A DNA stretch of 64,000 bases from Bacteroidetes bacterium UBA7674 (GTDB lineage: Bacteria > Bacteroidota > Bacteroidia > Chitinophagales > Chitinophagaceae), in NCBI GenBank assembly GCA_002483105.1, contig DLHG01000013.1, forward strand, positions 496,001 to 560,000, in the 5' to 3' direction. Position numbers and translations under genes: made by a program. The notes under the pieces were generated by a model. It was not told the DNA's origin and ran no database searches. It saw nothing but the letters and a program-made list of their open reading frames with translations. Shown here one piece after another: positions 1-8,632 of the stretch; the first letter of the stretch is position 1, and the number at the start of each line of letters is the position of its first letter.

Positions 1-797
1 TAGCAGCATTAGGACATAAAGTGTATGCCACCATGAGAGACACAAATGGTAAGAATGCTGACAAAGCAAAAGCATTATCTGCAGTTGAAAATATTACAGT
101 AGTAGATGTAGAGCTTACCAATGAGGCGAATGTGCAAAAAGTATTTGGCGAAATAATTGCTAGAGAAGGTAAGATTGATGTGTTGGTAAACAATGCAGGT
201 TATGCAGCATCAGGAGTGGCTGAAAGCTTTACCACTAAAGATGTGCAAGATATGCTTGATGTGCATATAATAGCCTATTGGAGGTTAATGAAATTAGCGC
301 TTCCGTATATGAGGAAGCAGGGGGAAGGTTTAATTGTAAATGTATCCAGTGGCGCCGGAAGACTTTCATTTCCTTTTATGGCTGTATATAGTGCAGCAAA
401 ATTCGGCCTGGAGGGTTTGAGTGAAGGCTTACATTATGAAGTGAAATCTTTGGGAATAGACGTGGCGGTGGTAGAACCGGGTGCATTTCCTACCGATATT
501 TTAGGAAAAGTACTAACCGGTTCTGATGTAGATGTCAATGATGGCTATGGTTCATTACTTCAAATACCTGAACAAATGGGCGCAGGTTTAGCACAGTTGT
601 TTGAAACACTAAAGCCCGATCCACAAGATGTAGCAGATGCTATCGTAAATTTGATAAACACACCAAAGGGAAAAAGGCCATTACGCACAGTGGTGGATCC
701 GGCTACCGGGCATATAGTAAGCGCATCAAATGATGCAGTACAAGTACAGCATCAAACAATGCTGGGTGTATTTGGCATGGGTGATTTGTTGAACTAA
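1..797 (+). CDS. Short-chain dehydrogenase/reductase, 5' end missing
   Basis: Classical SDR oxidoreductase, cut by the window start: the frame is open from base 3, and the residues before the first in-window ATG (base 33 region reads ...GHKVYATMRD) belong to the protein, so the N-terminal glycine-rich cofactor loop lies outside. Visible motifs are NNAG (in VNNAGYAASG, the strand-4 structural motif), the catalytic serine region NVSSGAG, and the active-site YSAAK. After it comes VEPGAFPTDI, the PG motif typical of the family. The substrate cannot be told from sequence. An AraC-type regulator lies about 300 bp downstream in the same direction; such pairs are common, but no direct link is visible. 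A hairpin with a T-run follows the stop codon. SDR assignment is firm; the specific reaction is unknown. Confidence 0.93.
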   Translation, partial: AALGHKVYATMRDTNGKNADKAKALSAVENITVVDVELTNEANVQKVFGEIIAREGKIDVLVNNAGYAASGVAESFTTKDVQDMLDVHIIAYWRLMKLALPYMRKQGEGLIVNVSSGAGRLSFPFMAVYSAAKFGLEGLSEGLHYEVKSLGIDVAVVEPGAFPTDILGKVLTGSDVDVNDGYGSLLQIPEQMGAGLAQLFETLKPDPQDVADAIVNLINTPKGKRPLRTVVDPATGHIVSASNDAVQVQHQTMLGVFGMGDLLN

Positions 798-815
798 AGT
801 ATTGCAGGTAAAGTG

Positions 816-846
816 AAAGGGCAGACTGGGTTAAGGTCTGCCTTTT
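816..846 (+). terminator. Intrinsic terminator after the SDR gene
   Basis: An 11-bp stem, AAAGGGCAGAC pairing with GTCTGCCTTTT, lies 19 bases past the SDR stop and ends in a T-rich run. It probably ends SDR transcription. Confidence 0.7.
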
Positions 847-1103
847 CTTCTGGCGCGGAGTCTTCCCTCGGTGGTACGTGTCTGAATAGTTCTTCCGGTT
901 TGCAACCGGAAGTCTATGAAATTAAGTCAAGTTCACATAGCCTCGCTAAGGCGGGGCTATGTTGTATTAAACCCTTCAGCCAATCCGGAGATTGGCAGCC
1001 TTTTAGGACGCAGCGGAACTCTACGCCCAGCGGGGGGAAGTATCCGGGGTAAACACATCTTATCTTAAATCGCATCAAAGTTTGATTTTATTAACTTTGC
1101 CGC
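847..1103. other. Gene-free spacer with three small palindromes
   Basis: No convincing gene. Three hairpins follow one another: TTCCGGTT/AACCGGAA (893-911), ACATAGCCTCGC/GCGGGGCTATGT (935-962, loop TAAG) and GCCAATC/GATTGGC (979-996, loop CGGA). The first and third carry CCGG/CGGA cores like those of small dispersed palindromic repeats. A Bacteroidota-type TAnnTTTG box (TAACTTTG, 1092-1099) stands just before the next gene. An open frame of 79 codons across this region is judged spurious because it consists of the palindromes themselves. Confidence 0.5.
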
Positions 1104-1967
1104 ATGGCATATGAAGAAACTGCTGTCATCCCCGGCGTAAATATGCAAGACTTGCGACTGAAGGGTTTCAGAGTCCATGAACTACTCCCCTCAGTAGAAA
1201 CGCCGGAGAGGCAGGGGCGGCGAGACTTTTATAAAATGGGTCTGGTAAACGGTGACATGACTATCAATTATGGTGGCCAGCTCGTGGATATAAAGGGAAC
1301 TGCACTTTTTTTTGTAAACCCCAAAATTCCTCATTCTTTAGTCCGAAGCATTAACCGGACGGGTGGTTATGCCTGCATTTTTACTGAATCTTTCCTTCTC
1401 AACAGGGATTTACAGGATTCTCCATTATTCAGAGTGGGCGATAATCCCGTTGTTCCCCTCAATACTGAACAAACTGCATTTATGACCGGCATTTTTAAGA
1501 AAATGCTGGACGTGTATAACGCGGATTATCCTTATAAAGCTGATCTGATCCGCAATTGCATTGCTCTGGTTATTCACGAAGCATTAAGGATACAACCATC
1601 CGGAACAATAGTACCCTTTAAAAATAGTGCAACCCGGCTCACACATTTATTTACAGACCTTCTGGAACGGCAGTTTCCTATAGAGGGCAGCAATGAGCCG
1701 CTCCAATTACGAACTGCCCAGGACTTTGCAACACATCTTGCCGTTCATGTGAACTATTTGAACCGCGTGGTAAAAGAAGTGACCGGCAAGACCACGTCTG
1801 CCCTTATAGCAACACGTATTATTGCCGAGGCGAAGGCACTGTTACAACACAGTGAATGGAGCGTAGCCGATATTGCCTATGCGCTTGGCTTTGAATATCC
1901 TGCGTACTTCAATAACTATTTCAAGCGATTGACCGGCTCCACGCCCAATAGTTTCCGGAAGGTTTGA
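1104..1967 (+). CDS. AraC-family transcriptional regulator
   Basis: 287-residue regulator with an N-terminal cupin-like sensing region (residues about 10-150) and a C-terminal AraC double helix-turn-helix (about 190-287). The C-terminal part carries FATHLAVHVNYLNRVVK as the first recognition unit and SVADIAYALGFEYPAYF as the second, followed by the family's closing FKRLTGSTPNSFR. The ligand is unknown. A TAnnTTTG box at 1092-1099 ends only four bases before the ATG used here. If that box is the real -7 element, the transcript would start around base 1104 and translation may instead begin at the in-frame ATG at 1143. Neighbouring SDR and epimerase genes are plausible targets (inference). Confidence 0.92.
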   Translation: MAYEETAVIPGVNMQDLRLKGFRVHELLPSVETPERQGRRDFYKMGLVNGDMTINYGGQLVDIKGTALFFVNPKIPHSLVRSINRTGGYACIFTESFLLNRDLQDSPLFRVGDNPVVPLNTEQTAFMTGIFKKMLDVYNADYPYKADLIRNCIALVIHEALRIQPSGTIVPFKNSATRLTHLFTDLLERQFPIEGSNEPLQLRTAQDFATHLAVHVNYLNRVVKEVTGKTTSALIATRIIAEAKALLQHSEWSVADIAYALGFEYPAYFNNYFKRLTGSTPNSFRKV

Positions 1968-2050
1968 AAATCATAGTTATTGGTTTGATTTTCATTCACA
2001 GTCCCCGCGCTTTAAACAGAAATTTGCGCTCTAATATTCAATCTTTATTT

Positions 2051-2911
2051 ATGAAAATTTTAGTGACGGGAGCTACAGGAAAAGTGGGCAGCCGGTTTGT
2101 GCCACGACTGTTAGCTAAAGGATACGACGTATCTGTTTTTGTGCGTGATGCGGCAAAAGCATCTGCATTGGCCGAGCTTGGGGCCAAAGTGATTATCGGA
2201 GATCTGTATGACCCCAGCACCATACCTGCCGCCGTGGCTGGTATGGATGCTGTTATACATCTTGCCGCGCTGTTTCGCACCTTCACCGACAACGAAGGCA
2301 TTGTAAAAACCAATCGTGAGGGTACTATCGAGCTTGCTAATGCAGCTATGGTGGCAGGCGTTAAACGATTTATTTTTGCCAGCACCAGCAACGTTTATGC
2401 GTCTGGCTACCGCCGTCCCGCAGGCGAAGATGAACAGGTTAATATAAACGACCCTCGTGCCTACTCATCCAGCAAGATAGCAGCTGAACAGGAATTGATC
2501 TCGCTTCATCAAAACTACGAATTTGATGTGCGGGTATTGCGCTTAGGCTTTGTCTACGGAGACAAAGACCCGCATATCGCTGAAATTCTTCCACTGCTGA
2601 AAAATCTGAAATATCATTCCGGTTCAAGGATGCACATGGTGCATCACCTGGATGTTGCACAGGCTTTGCTCCTGTTGCTAAACACTGAAGGGCTCAATGG
2701 AGAAATATTCAATGTTGCCGATGATGCCCCGATCAGCTTGTATGAACTAGCCGATTCTTTCGGAAAGACTACAGAAACTTTTGACTCTGAGGAAGTGCCG
2801 CTCAATGATCCGTTTGCAGGCATTATGGATACTTCCAAATTGAGAAGCAGAACGGGCTTCCGGCCACTCGTGCCCAGCTATTATGTAGCACGCGATCTCG
2901 ACATCTTGTAA
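2051..2911 (+). CDS. NAD(P)-dependent extended-SDR epimerase/reductase
   Basis: 286 residues from the ATG at 2051, chosen because the Rossmann glycine motif (MKILVTGATGKVGS) begins exactly there; an in-frame upstream extension to 1964 overlaps the previous gene and has no family resemblance. Visible are GATGKVG (GxxGxxG cofactor loop), the acidic GDLYD after strand 3, and the active-site Y-x3-K in AYSSSKIAAE. FNVADD and the C-terminal half resemble the substrate lid of the NAD-dependent epimerase/dehydratase family. The exact substrate (nucleotide sugar, sterol or small ketone) cannot be deduced. It follows the AraC gene after 83 bp and may be co-transcribed with it. Confidence 0.9.
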   Translation: MKILVTGATGKVGSRFVPRLLAKGYDVSVFVRDAAKASALAELGAKVIIGDLYDPSTIPAAVAGMDAVIHLAALFRTFTDNEGIVKTNREGTIELANAAMVAGVKRFIFASTSNVYASGYRRPAGEDEQVNINDPRAYSSSKIAAEQELISLHQNYEFDVRVLRLGFVYGDKDPHIAEILPLLKNLKYHSGSRMHMVHHLDVAQALLLLLNTEGLNGEIFNVADDAPISLYELADSFGKTTETFDSEEVPLNDPFAGIMDTSKLRSRTGFRPLVPSYYVARDLDIL

Positions 2912-3003
2912 AAAGGATTGAACTTAGAATAGCATTTTATATTGCAAGCAAATGTAAGTGGTCAATAATTTGGTTCGATAAATGTCCAATCAGAATCACT
3001 AAT

Positions 3004-3042
3004 ACAAGGTAAACCACTTGATTTTCAAGTGGTTTACCTTGT
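3004..3042. terminator. Long perfect hairpin after the epimerase gene
   Basis: A perfect 18-bp inverted repeat (arms 3004-3021 and 3025-3042, three-base loop) sits 93 bases beyond the epimerase stop. The T-run after it is weak, so it may act as an mRNA 3' end or as another structured element. Confidence 0.6.
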
Positions 3043-3223
3043 AATTAAAAGTCTGGTTAGAAAGGCGCTTATAGGAACTATTTCTAACAATCCAGCTATT
3101 CCCGCCAACCATCACCCCAAAATACAGGTCTTATATTAACTGTAAGGCTTTTTTGTCATTTTCCTGATCGTGCATTTGCGTGGGAGATATCAAAAACGAT
3201 CTTATCCACCTAAACAAACATTC

Positions 3224-5056
3224 ATGCGCATCAACTTTATTTATCGGGTATCATTCGCCCTCTTAGTTACGTTACAGGCATTTTCAGCAGTGGCACAGGT
3301 TCCTGTCATCCAATGGCAAAAATCGTTGGGCGGCTCCGGCGATGACTATGCCAACTCCGTTCACCAAACCGCAGACGGAGGTTATATTGTAGCGGGATAT
3401 ACGTCTTCCAATGACGGCGATGTTACCGGAAACCACGGAGGAACTGATATGTGGGTGGTAAAGCTGGATAATGCAGGTACTGTTCAATGGCAGAAGACGT
3501 TGGGCGGCTCCGGTAATGATGTGGCGAAATACGTTCAGCAAACAACAGATGCAGGCTATATCATAGCAGGGAAAACATATTCCAATGACGGCGATGTTAC
3601 CGGAAACCACGGAAATGCAGATGCCTGGGTAGTAAAACTGGATAACGCGGGCAATATCCAATGGCAGAAAACATTAGGCGGGAACAATAACGACGTTGCC
3701 AATTCAGTGCAGCAACTGTCAGACGGCGGCTATATATTAGGCTGCGGTACTGTATCCGAAAATAATGGCGATATCATTGGCAGCCACGGGGCAGGTGAGT
3801 GTTGGGTAGTGAAAATAAGTTCGACGGGTAATATCGAATGGAGCCTGTGCCTCGGCGGTCTGAGCTATGAATACGCACACCAGGTAACGCAAACATCAGA
3901 TGGGGGATTCGTTATGGGCGGAATCACAATGTCCCTTGACGGAGATGTTACGGGCTATCAAGGTGGTGGAGATTATTGGGTGGTGAAGCTGAACAATATC
4001 CAGGAACTGCAATGGCAAAAGACATTGGGCGGCACCGGTACGGATGTATTGACCTCCGTCATTCAGACAACAGATGGAGGATATATCACAGCAGGGCATG
4101 TACTTTCCCAGGATGGAGATATTCTCGGCTCCGGATTTCACGGCACTTTCTTTAATGATTACTGGGTGGTAAAGCTGAATAGTGCAGGTGCCATACAATG
4201 GAAAAAAGCACTGGGAGGTACCGGTAACGATTGGGCTCAGTCTATCCAGCAAACGGTAGATGGCGGATATATTGTGTTTGGATTTACTACGAGCAATGAT
4301 GACGATGTCTCGGGAAATAACGGCTATCTTGATTATTGGATGGTAAAGCTCAATAGCAGCGGAGCTATCGAATGGCAAAAAGCTTTGGGAGGGACCGGCC
4401 AGGAAGGGGCTAACAGTATTGAGTTCCAGGCAGATGGTGCCCATTCCGTTCAGCAAACAACGGATTCGGGGTATATAGTGGCAGGATACTCAAAATCCAA
4501 TGACGGAGATGTGTCGGGAAACCACGGCAATTTCGATTATTGGGTGGTAAAGCTGGGCAATTGCACATTGCCACAACCGACATTCAGCAATACTAATTCT
4601 GGAAATATCTGGAACTTCAATTATACCGGCACCAATCCATACACAACTATCAGTTGGGATTTCGGGGACGGTACTCCGGTTTCTAATATTGCCAACCCAA
4701 CTCATACTTATGCTGATTCCGGCTCATACACCGTATGCGTAACTGTTACTGATGACTGTGGCAGTAATACTTCTTGCCAAACCATAAACACGGTAGGTAC
4801 AGGTATCAATAATATTCCTGGCTTTGTCAACATAAGCATCTATCCGAATCCAGCTGCAAAGGAAATTACTATAGATAATGCGGAACCCGGTACGGTACTG
4901 GATATTTACAACAACATGGGCAGCCTAGTATTGCATACCGAATTAAAAGGCGACAAAGATAATGTGGATGTAAGTAGTCTTTCATCCGGGATCTACCTGA
5001 TGCGCTTTACCAATAAGGAAGGCGGCCAAGGTAGCAGTACGTTTGTTAAGGAGTAA
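3224..5056 (+). CDS. Secreted repeat protein with PKD domain and T9SS sorting signal
   Basis: About 610 residues from the ATG at 3224, chosen because a clear signal peptide starts there (MRINFIYRVSFALLV... ending AVAQ); an in-frame extension to 3170 only adds non-signal residues. Seven repeats of about 57 residues follow, each opening with a W-Q-K-x-LGG unit and containing DGGYIVAGYT and WVVKL, as in beta-propeller-like delta-60/SBBP-type repeats of Bacteroidota. The seventh carries a short extra stretch. Next comes a PKD domain (SWDFGDGTPV...PTHTYADSGSYTVCV). The C-terminus (IYPNPAAKEITI to GIYLMRF) is a T9SS type A sorting domain, so the protein should cross the outer membrane and be anchored or released. 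Its ligand or role is unknown. Confidence 0.88.
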   Translation: MRINFIYRVSFALLVTLQAFSAVAQVPVIQWQKSLGGSGDDYANSVHQTADGGYIVAGYTSSNDGDVTGNHGGTDMWVVKLDNAGTVQWQKTLGGSGNDVAKYVQQTTDAGYIIAGKTYSNDGDVTGNHGNADAWVVKLDNAGNIQWQKTLGGNNNDVANSVQQLSDGGYILGCGTVSENNGDIIGSHGAGECWVVKISSTGNIEWSLCLGGLSYEYAHQVTQTSDGGFVMGGITMSLDGDVTGYQGGGDYWVVKLNNIQELQWQKTLGGTGTDVLTSVIQTTDGGYITAGHVLSQDGDILGSGFHGTFFNDYWVVKLNSAGAIQWKKALGGTGNDWAQSIQQTVDGGYIVFGFTTSNDDDVSGNNGYLDYWMVKLNSSGAIEWQKALGGTGQEGANSIEFQADGAHSVQQTTDSGYIVAGYSKSNDGDVSGNHGNFDYWVVKLGNCTLPQPTFSNTNSGNIWNFNYTGTNPYTTISWDFGDGTPVSNIANPTHTYADSGSYTVCVTVTDDCGSNTSCQTINTVGTGINNIPGFVNISIYPNPAAKEITIDNAEPGTVLDIYNNMGSLVLHTELKGDKDNVDVSSLSSGIYLMRFTNKEGGQGSSTFVKE

Positions 5057-5084
5057 AACAATCTTACTTCCCTCTCTCCATCAC

Positions 5085-5127
5085 ATAAATATAATAGCCA
5101 ATGAATTTCATTGGCTATTATATTTAT
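5085..5127. terminator. Bidirectional terminator between convergent genes
   Basis: A perfect 21-bp inverted repeat (5085-5105 with 5107-5127) with A/T-rich outer arms lies between the plus-strand T9SS gene and the minus-strand phosphatase gene. Its position and symmetry fit a shared terminator. Confidence 0.8.
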
Positions 5128-5153
5128 GAGCGGTTTAATTTCAAAGCACCAAC

Positions 5154-7202
5154 TTAGATGCAATATTGCGGATCGCCTTCAAGTATTTCCTGTTCCAGCT
5201 TAGGTGCCTCACCTGCCTTCCATAACTGAGTGCGATGCACCACGCGATACTCCAAAGGGCCACCATCAGGATGTTCGCTGCGTTCCAATGGACGTGGAAT
5301 GCATACAAACTCTGTCGAAAGCTGATCGGAAGTGGCGGTTACCAAACCATAGCCGTGTCCACCGAAATCGAGAAATGACAAATGCGGCGCAACATCGGGA
5401 TTACGTACCGCGCGGGCCTGCTTCATATCCCCCGTCTCCTTTAGTATTAAAGCCGACAGCACTCCGTGCATCGGAGTAACGTTCATAGAAGGTATCACTT
5501 TACCATCCGGCTGATCGATCAGGTGTAATGCACGCATCGGGTGGTCTTTGCGAGAGGTTAGTTCCATCACTTCGAAAACCGTTTGCTGAGAGATGGAACC
5601 GGTAATGAATTCTACGCCCAGTGGCTCGAATTTTTTCGGTGGCAGTGCTTTGGAGACCAGGCCGGCATGAAATGCATGACGGTCGCCTGCAACAACACAA
5701 AAGCCTGTGATCTTCTTATCGCGTATAAAATCAAATATGATGTCTTTATCCCGAAGGAACCGATTGTCTATTACTGCATATCCGGCATCTTTAGGCCACT
5801 TACTACCCATTTCGCCAGGCAGATTTTGATAATCGCTTCGTACTTCCATAGTGCCGAAGGTGTGTCCCCAGATCTTCCAGCGCGCTTTAGAGGCTCCGAG
5901 TTGTTCTAAGAACCAGCGTCTTTGTTCAACACCAAGGAAAGTTTGTGCAAATGCATCTTTCGTAGGATTGGGAATATCCTTGCCGTTGAATGTTATGTTT
6001 TCCGGTGGTTTGCCGCCATTATAGTGACGACCGTAATTCATAATTTCAAAAGGTAATTGCGGAGAGACCCTGGGATATTCTGAAACATAAAAATCGCCTG
6101 TTGACATATCGGGAGAACGGAAAGACCAGTTATCAGTGAGCAGCAGATCAACATTCTTGCCCCAACGCAATACACGTTCTATCTTCAGGCTGTTGATTGC
6201 CAGCAGGTTGTTTGGCTCTTCTGAAAGTCCGTCATCGTTAAATTCCTCCATAGGTGTATCCACCACTGCAGGAGCGATGAACTGTTCCATCTTAGGATTG
6301 CCTGGCTGTTGCACCTGTGCAGGTATGAATTCCCACCATGCCTGGTTGGCAAAGACCTTCTGGTTTTGTGCAGGCGCGTTGTAAGCGCTTCCTGCTACAT
6401 ACCAACTTTGGAATCCTGCCCAGGCAAATTCGTGGTTATCCCAAACACAGACGAATGGCCAACGTGCACGGGCGTCCTGCAGATCAGGATCCTCAAGATA
6501 TGCACGGTAGAGTGTACGATAATCTTCCAGGGTAACGGGCAGATGAAAATTGCCCACCTTTCTACCTTGCGGGAACTTATACAGGTCCTTGATACGGCGG
6601 CCACGATTTCCATTCGGATTATCTTCGTCGTACCAGGTAACTTCATAAATGAAATCGCCCAGGTGCAATACAAAATTCAGTTGTTGATCTTTTGGATGTG
6701 CATTATCTTCGAAGATCATCTTCCGGTAAGCATTCAGGGCGCCTTCGTTAGGGCACTGACAACTTACAAAAGTGAACCGAACGGGTGTATCCGAATCATC
6801 GTCAGGTGCTGTTATCGTACGACCGACACGGCTGGCAAAACCATGCTCATCAATGAAACGGTACCAATACTCACGGTCGGGTTTGAGGTCTGTAGCCAGG
6901 AAACGACATGTCCAATCTGAGTCAGCACTGATATTTGTGCTGCCACCTGCCACGATTTTTTTGAAGTCAGGGGAGGTCGATATTTCAACGATCAGCTTTT
7001 GGGCGAAATTGTTGTTTACCGGTGGCCGCCTCGTCCACAAAATGACACTGCCTGATGTTGGGTCACCGGAAGCTACACCTTGCGGAAACAGGTCTCTGCG
7101 CTCCGTTGCTTTAGTGGGAGGCTTTTTTGCCCAGCCTTTGGTTGTAGCTATAGCGAAGCCTATTAATAAGGACTGCAAAAACTTACGGCGGCTTAAGTTC
7201 AT
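5154..7202 (-). CDS. phoD: PhoD-type alkaline phosphatase/phosphodiesterase, Tat-exported
   Basis: 682 residues. The N-terminus has a twin-arginine export signal (SRRKFLQ at residues 4-10, then a hydrophobic stretch and WAKKP), so it folds in the cytoplasm and is exported with its metal cofactor. FPQGVASGDPTSGSVILWTR is the hallmark PhoD N-terminal domain. Metallophosphoesterase motifs follow: FVSCQCPNEG, HLGDFIYE, WDNHEF and GDRHAFHAG near the C-terminal part. Known PhoD enzymes need calcium and iron and release phosphate from phosphate esters. Length is above the common 500-600, with an extended C-terminal part. It stands alone, convergent with the T9SS gene; no Pho-box was identified. Confidence 0.93.
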   Translation of the reverse strand: MNLSRRKFLQSLLIGFAIATTKGWAKKPPTKATERRDLFPQGVASGDPTSGSVILWTRRPPVNNNFAQKLIVEISTSPDFKKIVAGGSTNISADSDWTCRFLATDLKPDREYWYRFIDEHGFASRVGRTITAPDDDSDTPVRFTFVSCQCPNEGALNAYRKMIFEDNAHPKDQQLNFVLHLGDFIYEVTWYDEDNPNGNRGRRIKDLYKFPQGRKVGNFHLPVTLEDYRTLYRAYLEDPDLQDARARWPFVCVWDNHEFAWAGFQSWYVAGSAYNAPAQNQKVFANQAWWEFIPAQVQQPGNPKMEQFIAPAVVDTPMEEFNDDGLSEEPNNLLAINSLKIERVLRWGKNVDLLLTDNWSFRSPDMSTGDFYVSEYPRVSPQLPFEIMNYGRHYNGGKPPENITFNGKDIPNPTKDAFAQTFLGVEQRRWFLEQLGASKARWKIWGHTFGTMEVRSDYQNLPGEMGSKWPKDAGYAVIDNRFLRDKDIIFDFIRDKKITGFCVVAGDRHAFHAGLVSKALPPKKFEPLGVEFITGSISQQTVFEVMELTSRKDHPMRALHLIDQPDGKVIPSMNVTPMHGVLSALILKETGDMKQARAVRNPDVAPHLSFLDFGGHGYGLVTATSDQLSTEFVCIPRPLERSEHPDGGPLEYRVVHRTQLWKAGEAPKLEQEILEGDPQYCI

Positions 7203-7264
7203 CGGATATCAGTTTCTTCAGATAATATAATAATGGTTCAATGAATGTCCAATAAAGTTTACAC

Positions 7265-7293
7265 GAAAAAACCACCTCTATGGGTGGTTTTTC
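7265..7293. terminator. Terminator-like hairpin upstream of phoD
   Basis: GAAAAACCACC pairs with GGTGGTTTTTC around a six-base loop. T-runs lie on both strands, yet no gene is seen that it would end; the nearest genes diverge from this spacer. Confidence 0.5.
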
Positions 7294-7369
7294 TATTTAC
7301 TTGATCAATTTCTTTAAGTGAGATAGTAGCAGGTTCGAAAAAGCCCAAACAGGTTCCACGATAATACGG

Positions 7370-7393
7370 CGATCCCGACGAAAGTTGGGATCG
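7370..7393 (+). terminator. GAAA-loop hairpin before the 100-residue gene
   Basis: CGATCCCGAC and GTTGGGATCG pair (one G-T) around a GAAA tetraloop and are followed by CTTTTG. It lies 37 bases before the next start codon, so it could be a terminator of an unseen transcript or a leader structure. Confidence 0.4.
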
Positions 7394-7429
7394 CTTTTGT
7401 AATTTGCTGAGTGACAAATCTGAAAGATC

Positions 7430-7732
7430 ATGAAAATACTCGCCATTGAGAAAGACGTTCCCGGAGTGGATTGGAGTAGTGTAAGCAAAGAACTACTAGC
7501 TCAAGAAGCTCTTGATGTATATAGGATGTATCTCACGGAGCAACTTCGGGAACATTATTTCAACGAAGAAAAGTGTGCCGTTCTTGTATTAGAGTGTGAT
7601 AGTAAGGTACATGCACAGGAATTATTGGGGAAATTACCTTTGGTAGAAAAGAATTTGATCGCATTTGACATTATGGAGTTACACCCTTATACCGGCTATG
7701 ATCGGATAATTCATGTTGTGGCACAACAATAG
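7430..7732 (+). CDS. Small ferredoxin-like-fold protein (muconolactone isomerase-like)
   Basis: 100 residues, no signal peptide. The pattern of a short beta strand (MKILAIEKDVPGV), an amphipathic helix (SKELLAQEALDVYRMYLTEQL), a central strand with CAVLVLEC, a second helix (AQELLGKLPLVEKN) and the closing strand IMELHPYTGYDRI resembles small dimeric alpha/beta-barrel proteins such as muconolactone isomerase- or YciI-like proteins. I do not recognise a specific function, and catalytic residues cannot be assigned. It appears monocistronic, with a hairpin on either side. Confidence 0.7.
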   Translation: MKILAIEKDVPGVDWSSVSKELLAQEALDVYRMYLTEQLREHYFNEEKCAVLVLECDSKVHAQELLGKLPLVEKNLIAFDIMELHPYTGYDRIIHVVAQQ

Positions 7733-7779
7733 CGGCTTTGTATCTTTTAGAAAAAGTCCGAAAATGTGTACAAGTAAGT

Positions 7780-7813
7780 AAAATCCTTCCCGACAATGTC
7801 AGGACGGGATTTT
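7780..7813. terminator. Imperfect hairpin between convergent genes
   Basis: AAAATCC...CGAC and GTC...GGGATTTT pair with small mismatches, with A and T runs outside. It lies between the 100-residue gene and the convergent arr gene and could serve both. Confidence 0.6.
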
Positions 7814-7831
7814 GTATGTTATGGGAAGGAA

Positions 7832-8575
7832 TCAATTAATGATCTCTCCTGTATTATTAGCTAGCCTGTCACGCCATTTTTGTATATCCTCAGGTGTTTG
7901 TCTCACCCAATCTGTAAGTTCACCGATAACTTTCAGAGGTGCGAGGGTACGGTAGGAGCGGGTAGGGTTGCCCGGGAATTTTTTGTCCGTAACGTTCGGG
8001 TCATTTTCAAAAGTTCCTGTCGGCTCTACTATATAAACACGTTCATATCCGTCGCCTTTTGCCAATGCAGCAGCTAGTCCTGCACCGTTAGCTAAGGCAG
8101 TGAAGTAAATATGGTTCATCTGTAGATCTGTCTTGTAGTTTGACATGAAGCCCGGTATCAGCATGTCGCCGATCTGCACATCTGCTCTTGTACCGTGATA
8201 AAAAGGCCCCTTATCGGATGGATTGTTTTGGAACGAAACTGATAAGTCATTATTCTTTTTCGCATTGTCAGCATCTCCCAGTTCTTCGTAGGATTTAGCG
8301 ATGTTTGAATATAGCGCAGGGAGTGCGCTATTTACGCCATCATCATTTACTTTCAGTGCAGACGCTAAAGCTGCTTCCAGCCATTTTAATTTATCGGGGG
8401 TATTTTGTTGATGCCGTGCAACAAAATGAGCAGCAAGAAATTTTTCAAAATCGTTTGTTGCTTCGTTCCACGCTTGAAGAAATATTTCACCTGCTTTTTC
8501 AGTGTTGGCGTTATCCTCGGCGCTCATGCCTTGAATACAAAGCTGAACAATACGATTGCCTGGGTTGAATTCCAT
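7832..8575 (-). CDS. arr: Rifampin ADP-ribosyltransferase (Arr) with helical N-terminal domain
   Basis: 247 residues. The C-terminal half (from about residue 123) is a nearly complete Arr enzyme: FYHGTRADVQIGD, PGFMSNY, NHIYFTA, VYIVEPTGTFENDPNVTD and KKFPGNPTRSYRT. Arr transfers ADP-ribose from NAD to rifamycins and blocks their action. By motif position the proposed catalytic set is His127, Tyr157 and Asp192. Classical Arr proteins are only about 140 residues; here about 120 residues precede it and look all-helical and TPR-like (ALYSNIAKSYEELGDADNAKK). The gene stands alone next to a signalling operon with no mobile element close by, so it may be an intrinsic gene. Arr identity is strong; resistance activity is inferred. 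Confidence 0.92.
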   Translation of the reverse strand: MEFNPGNRIVQLCIQGMSAEDNANTEKAGEIFLQAWNEATNDFEKFLAAHFVARHQQNTPDKLKWLEAALASALKVNDDGVNSALPALYSNIAKSYEELGDADNAKKNNDLSVSFQNNPSDKGPFYHGTRADVQIGDMLIPGFMSNYKTDLQMNHIYFTALANGAGLAAALAKGDGYERVYIVEPTGTFENDPNVTDKKFPGNPTRSYRTLAPLKVIGELTDWVRQTPEDIQKWRDRLANNTGEIIN

Positions 8576-8632
8576 TTTTAAGTGATTTAGTAATGTTGCA
8601 AAGATAATGTGACGTTCCGATATGTAAATCGG

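Noticed and set aside
813..1052. 79-codon open frame between the SDR and AraC genes
   Set aside because: It is made of the terminator and palindromes, has no family resemblance and no start context.
6309..6920. 203-codon open frame antisense to phoD
   Set aside because: It lies fully within strongly conserved phosphatase coding sequence on the other strand; a shadow frame.
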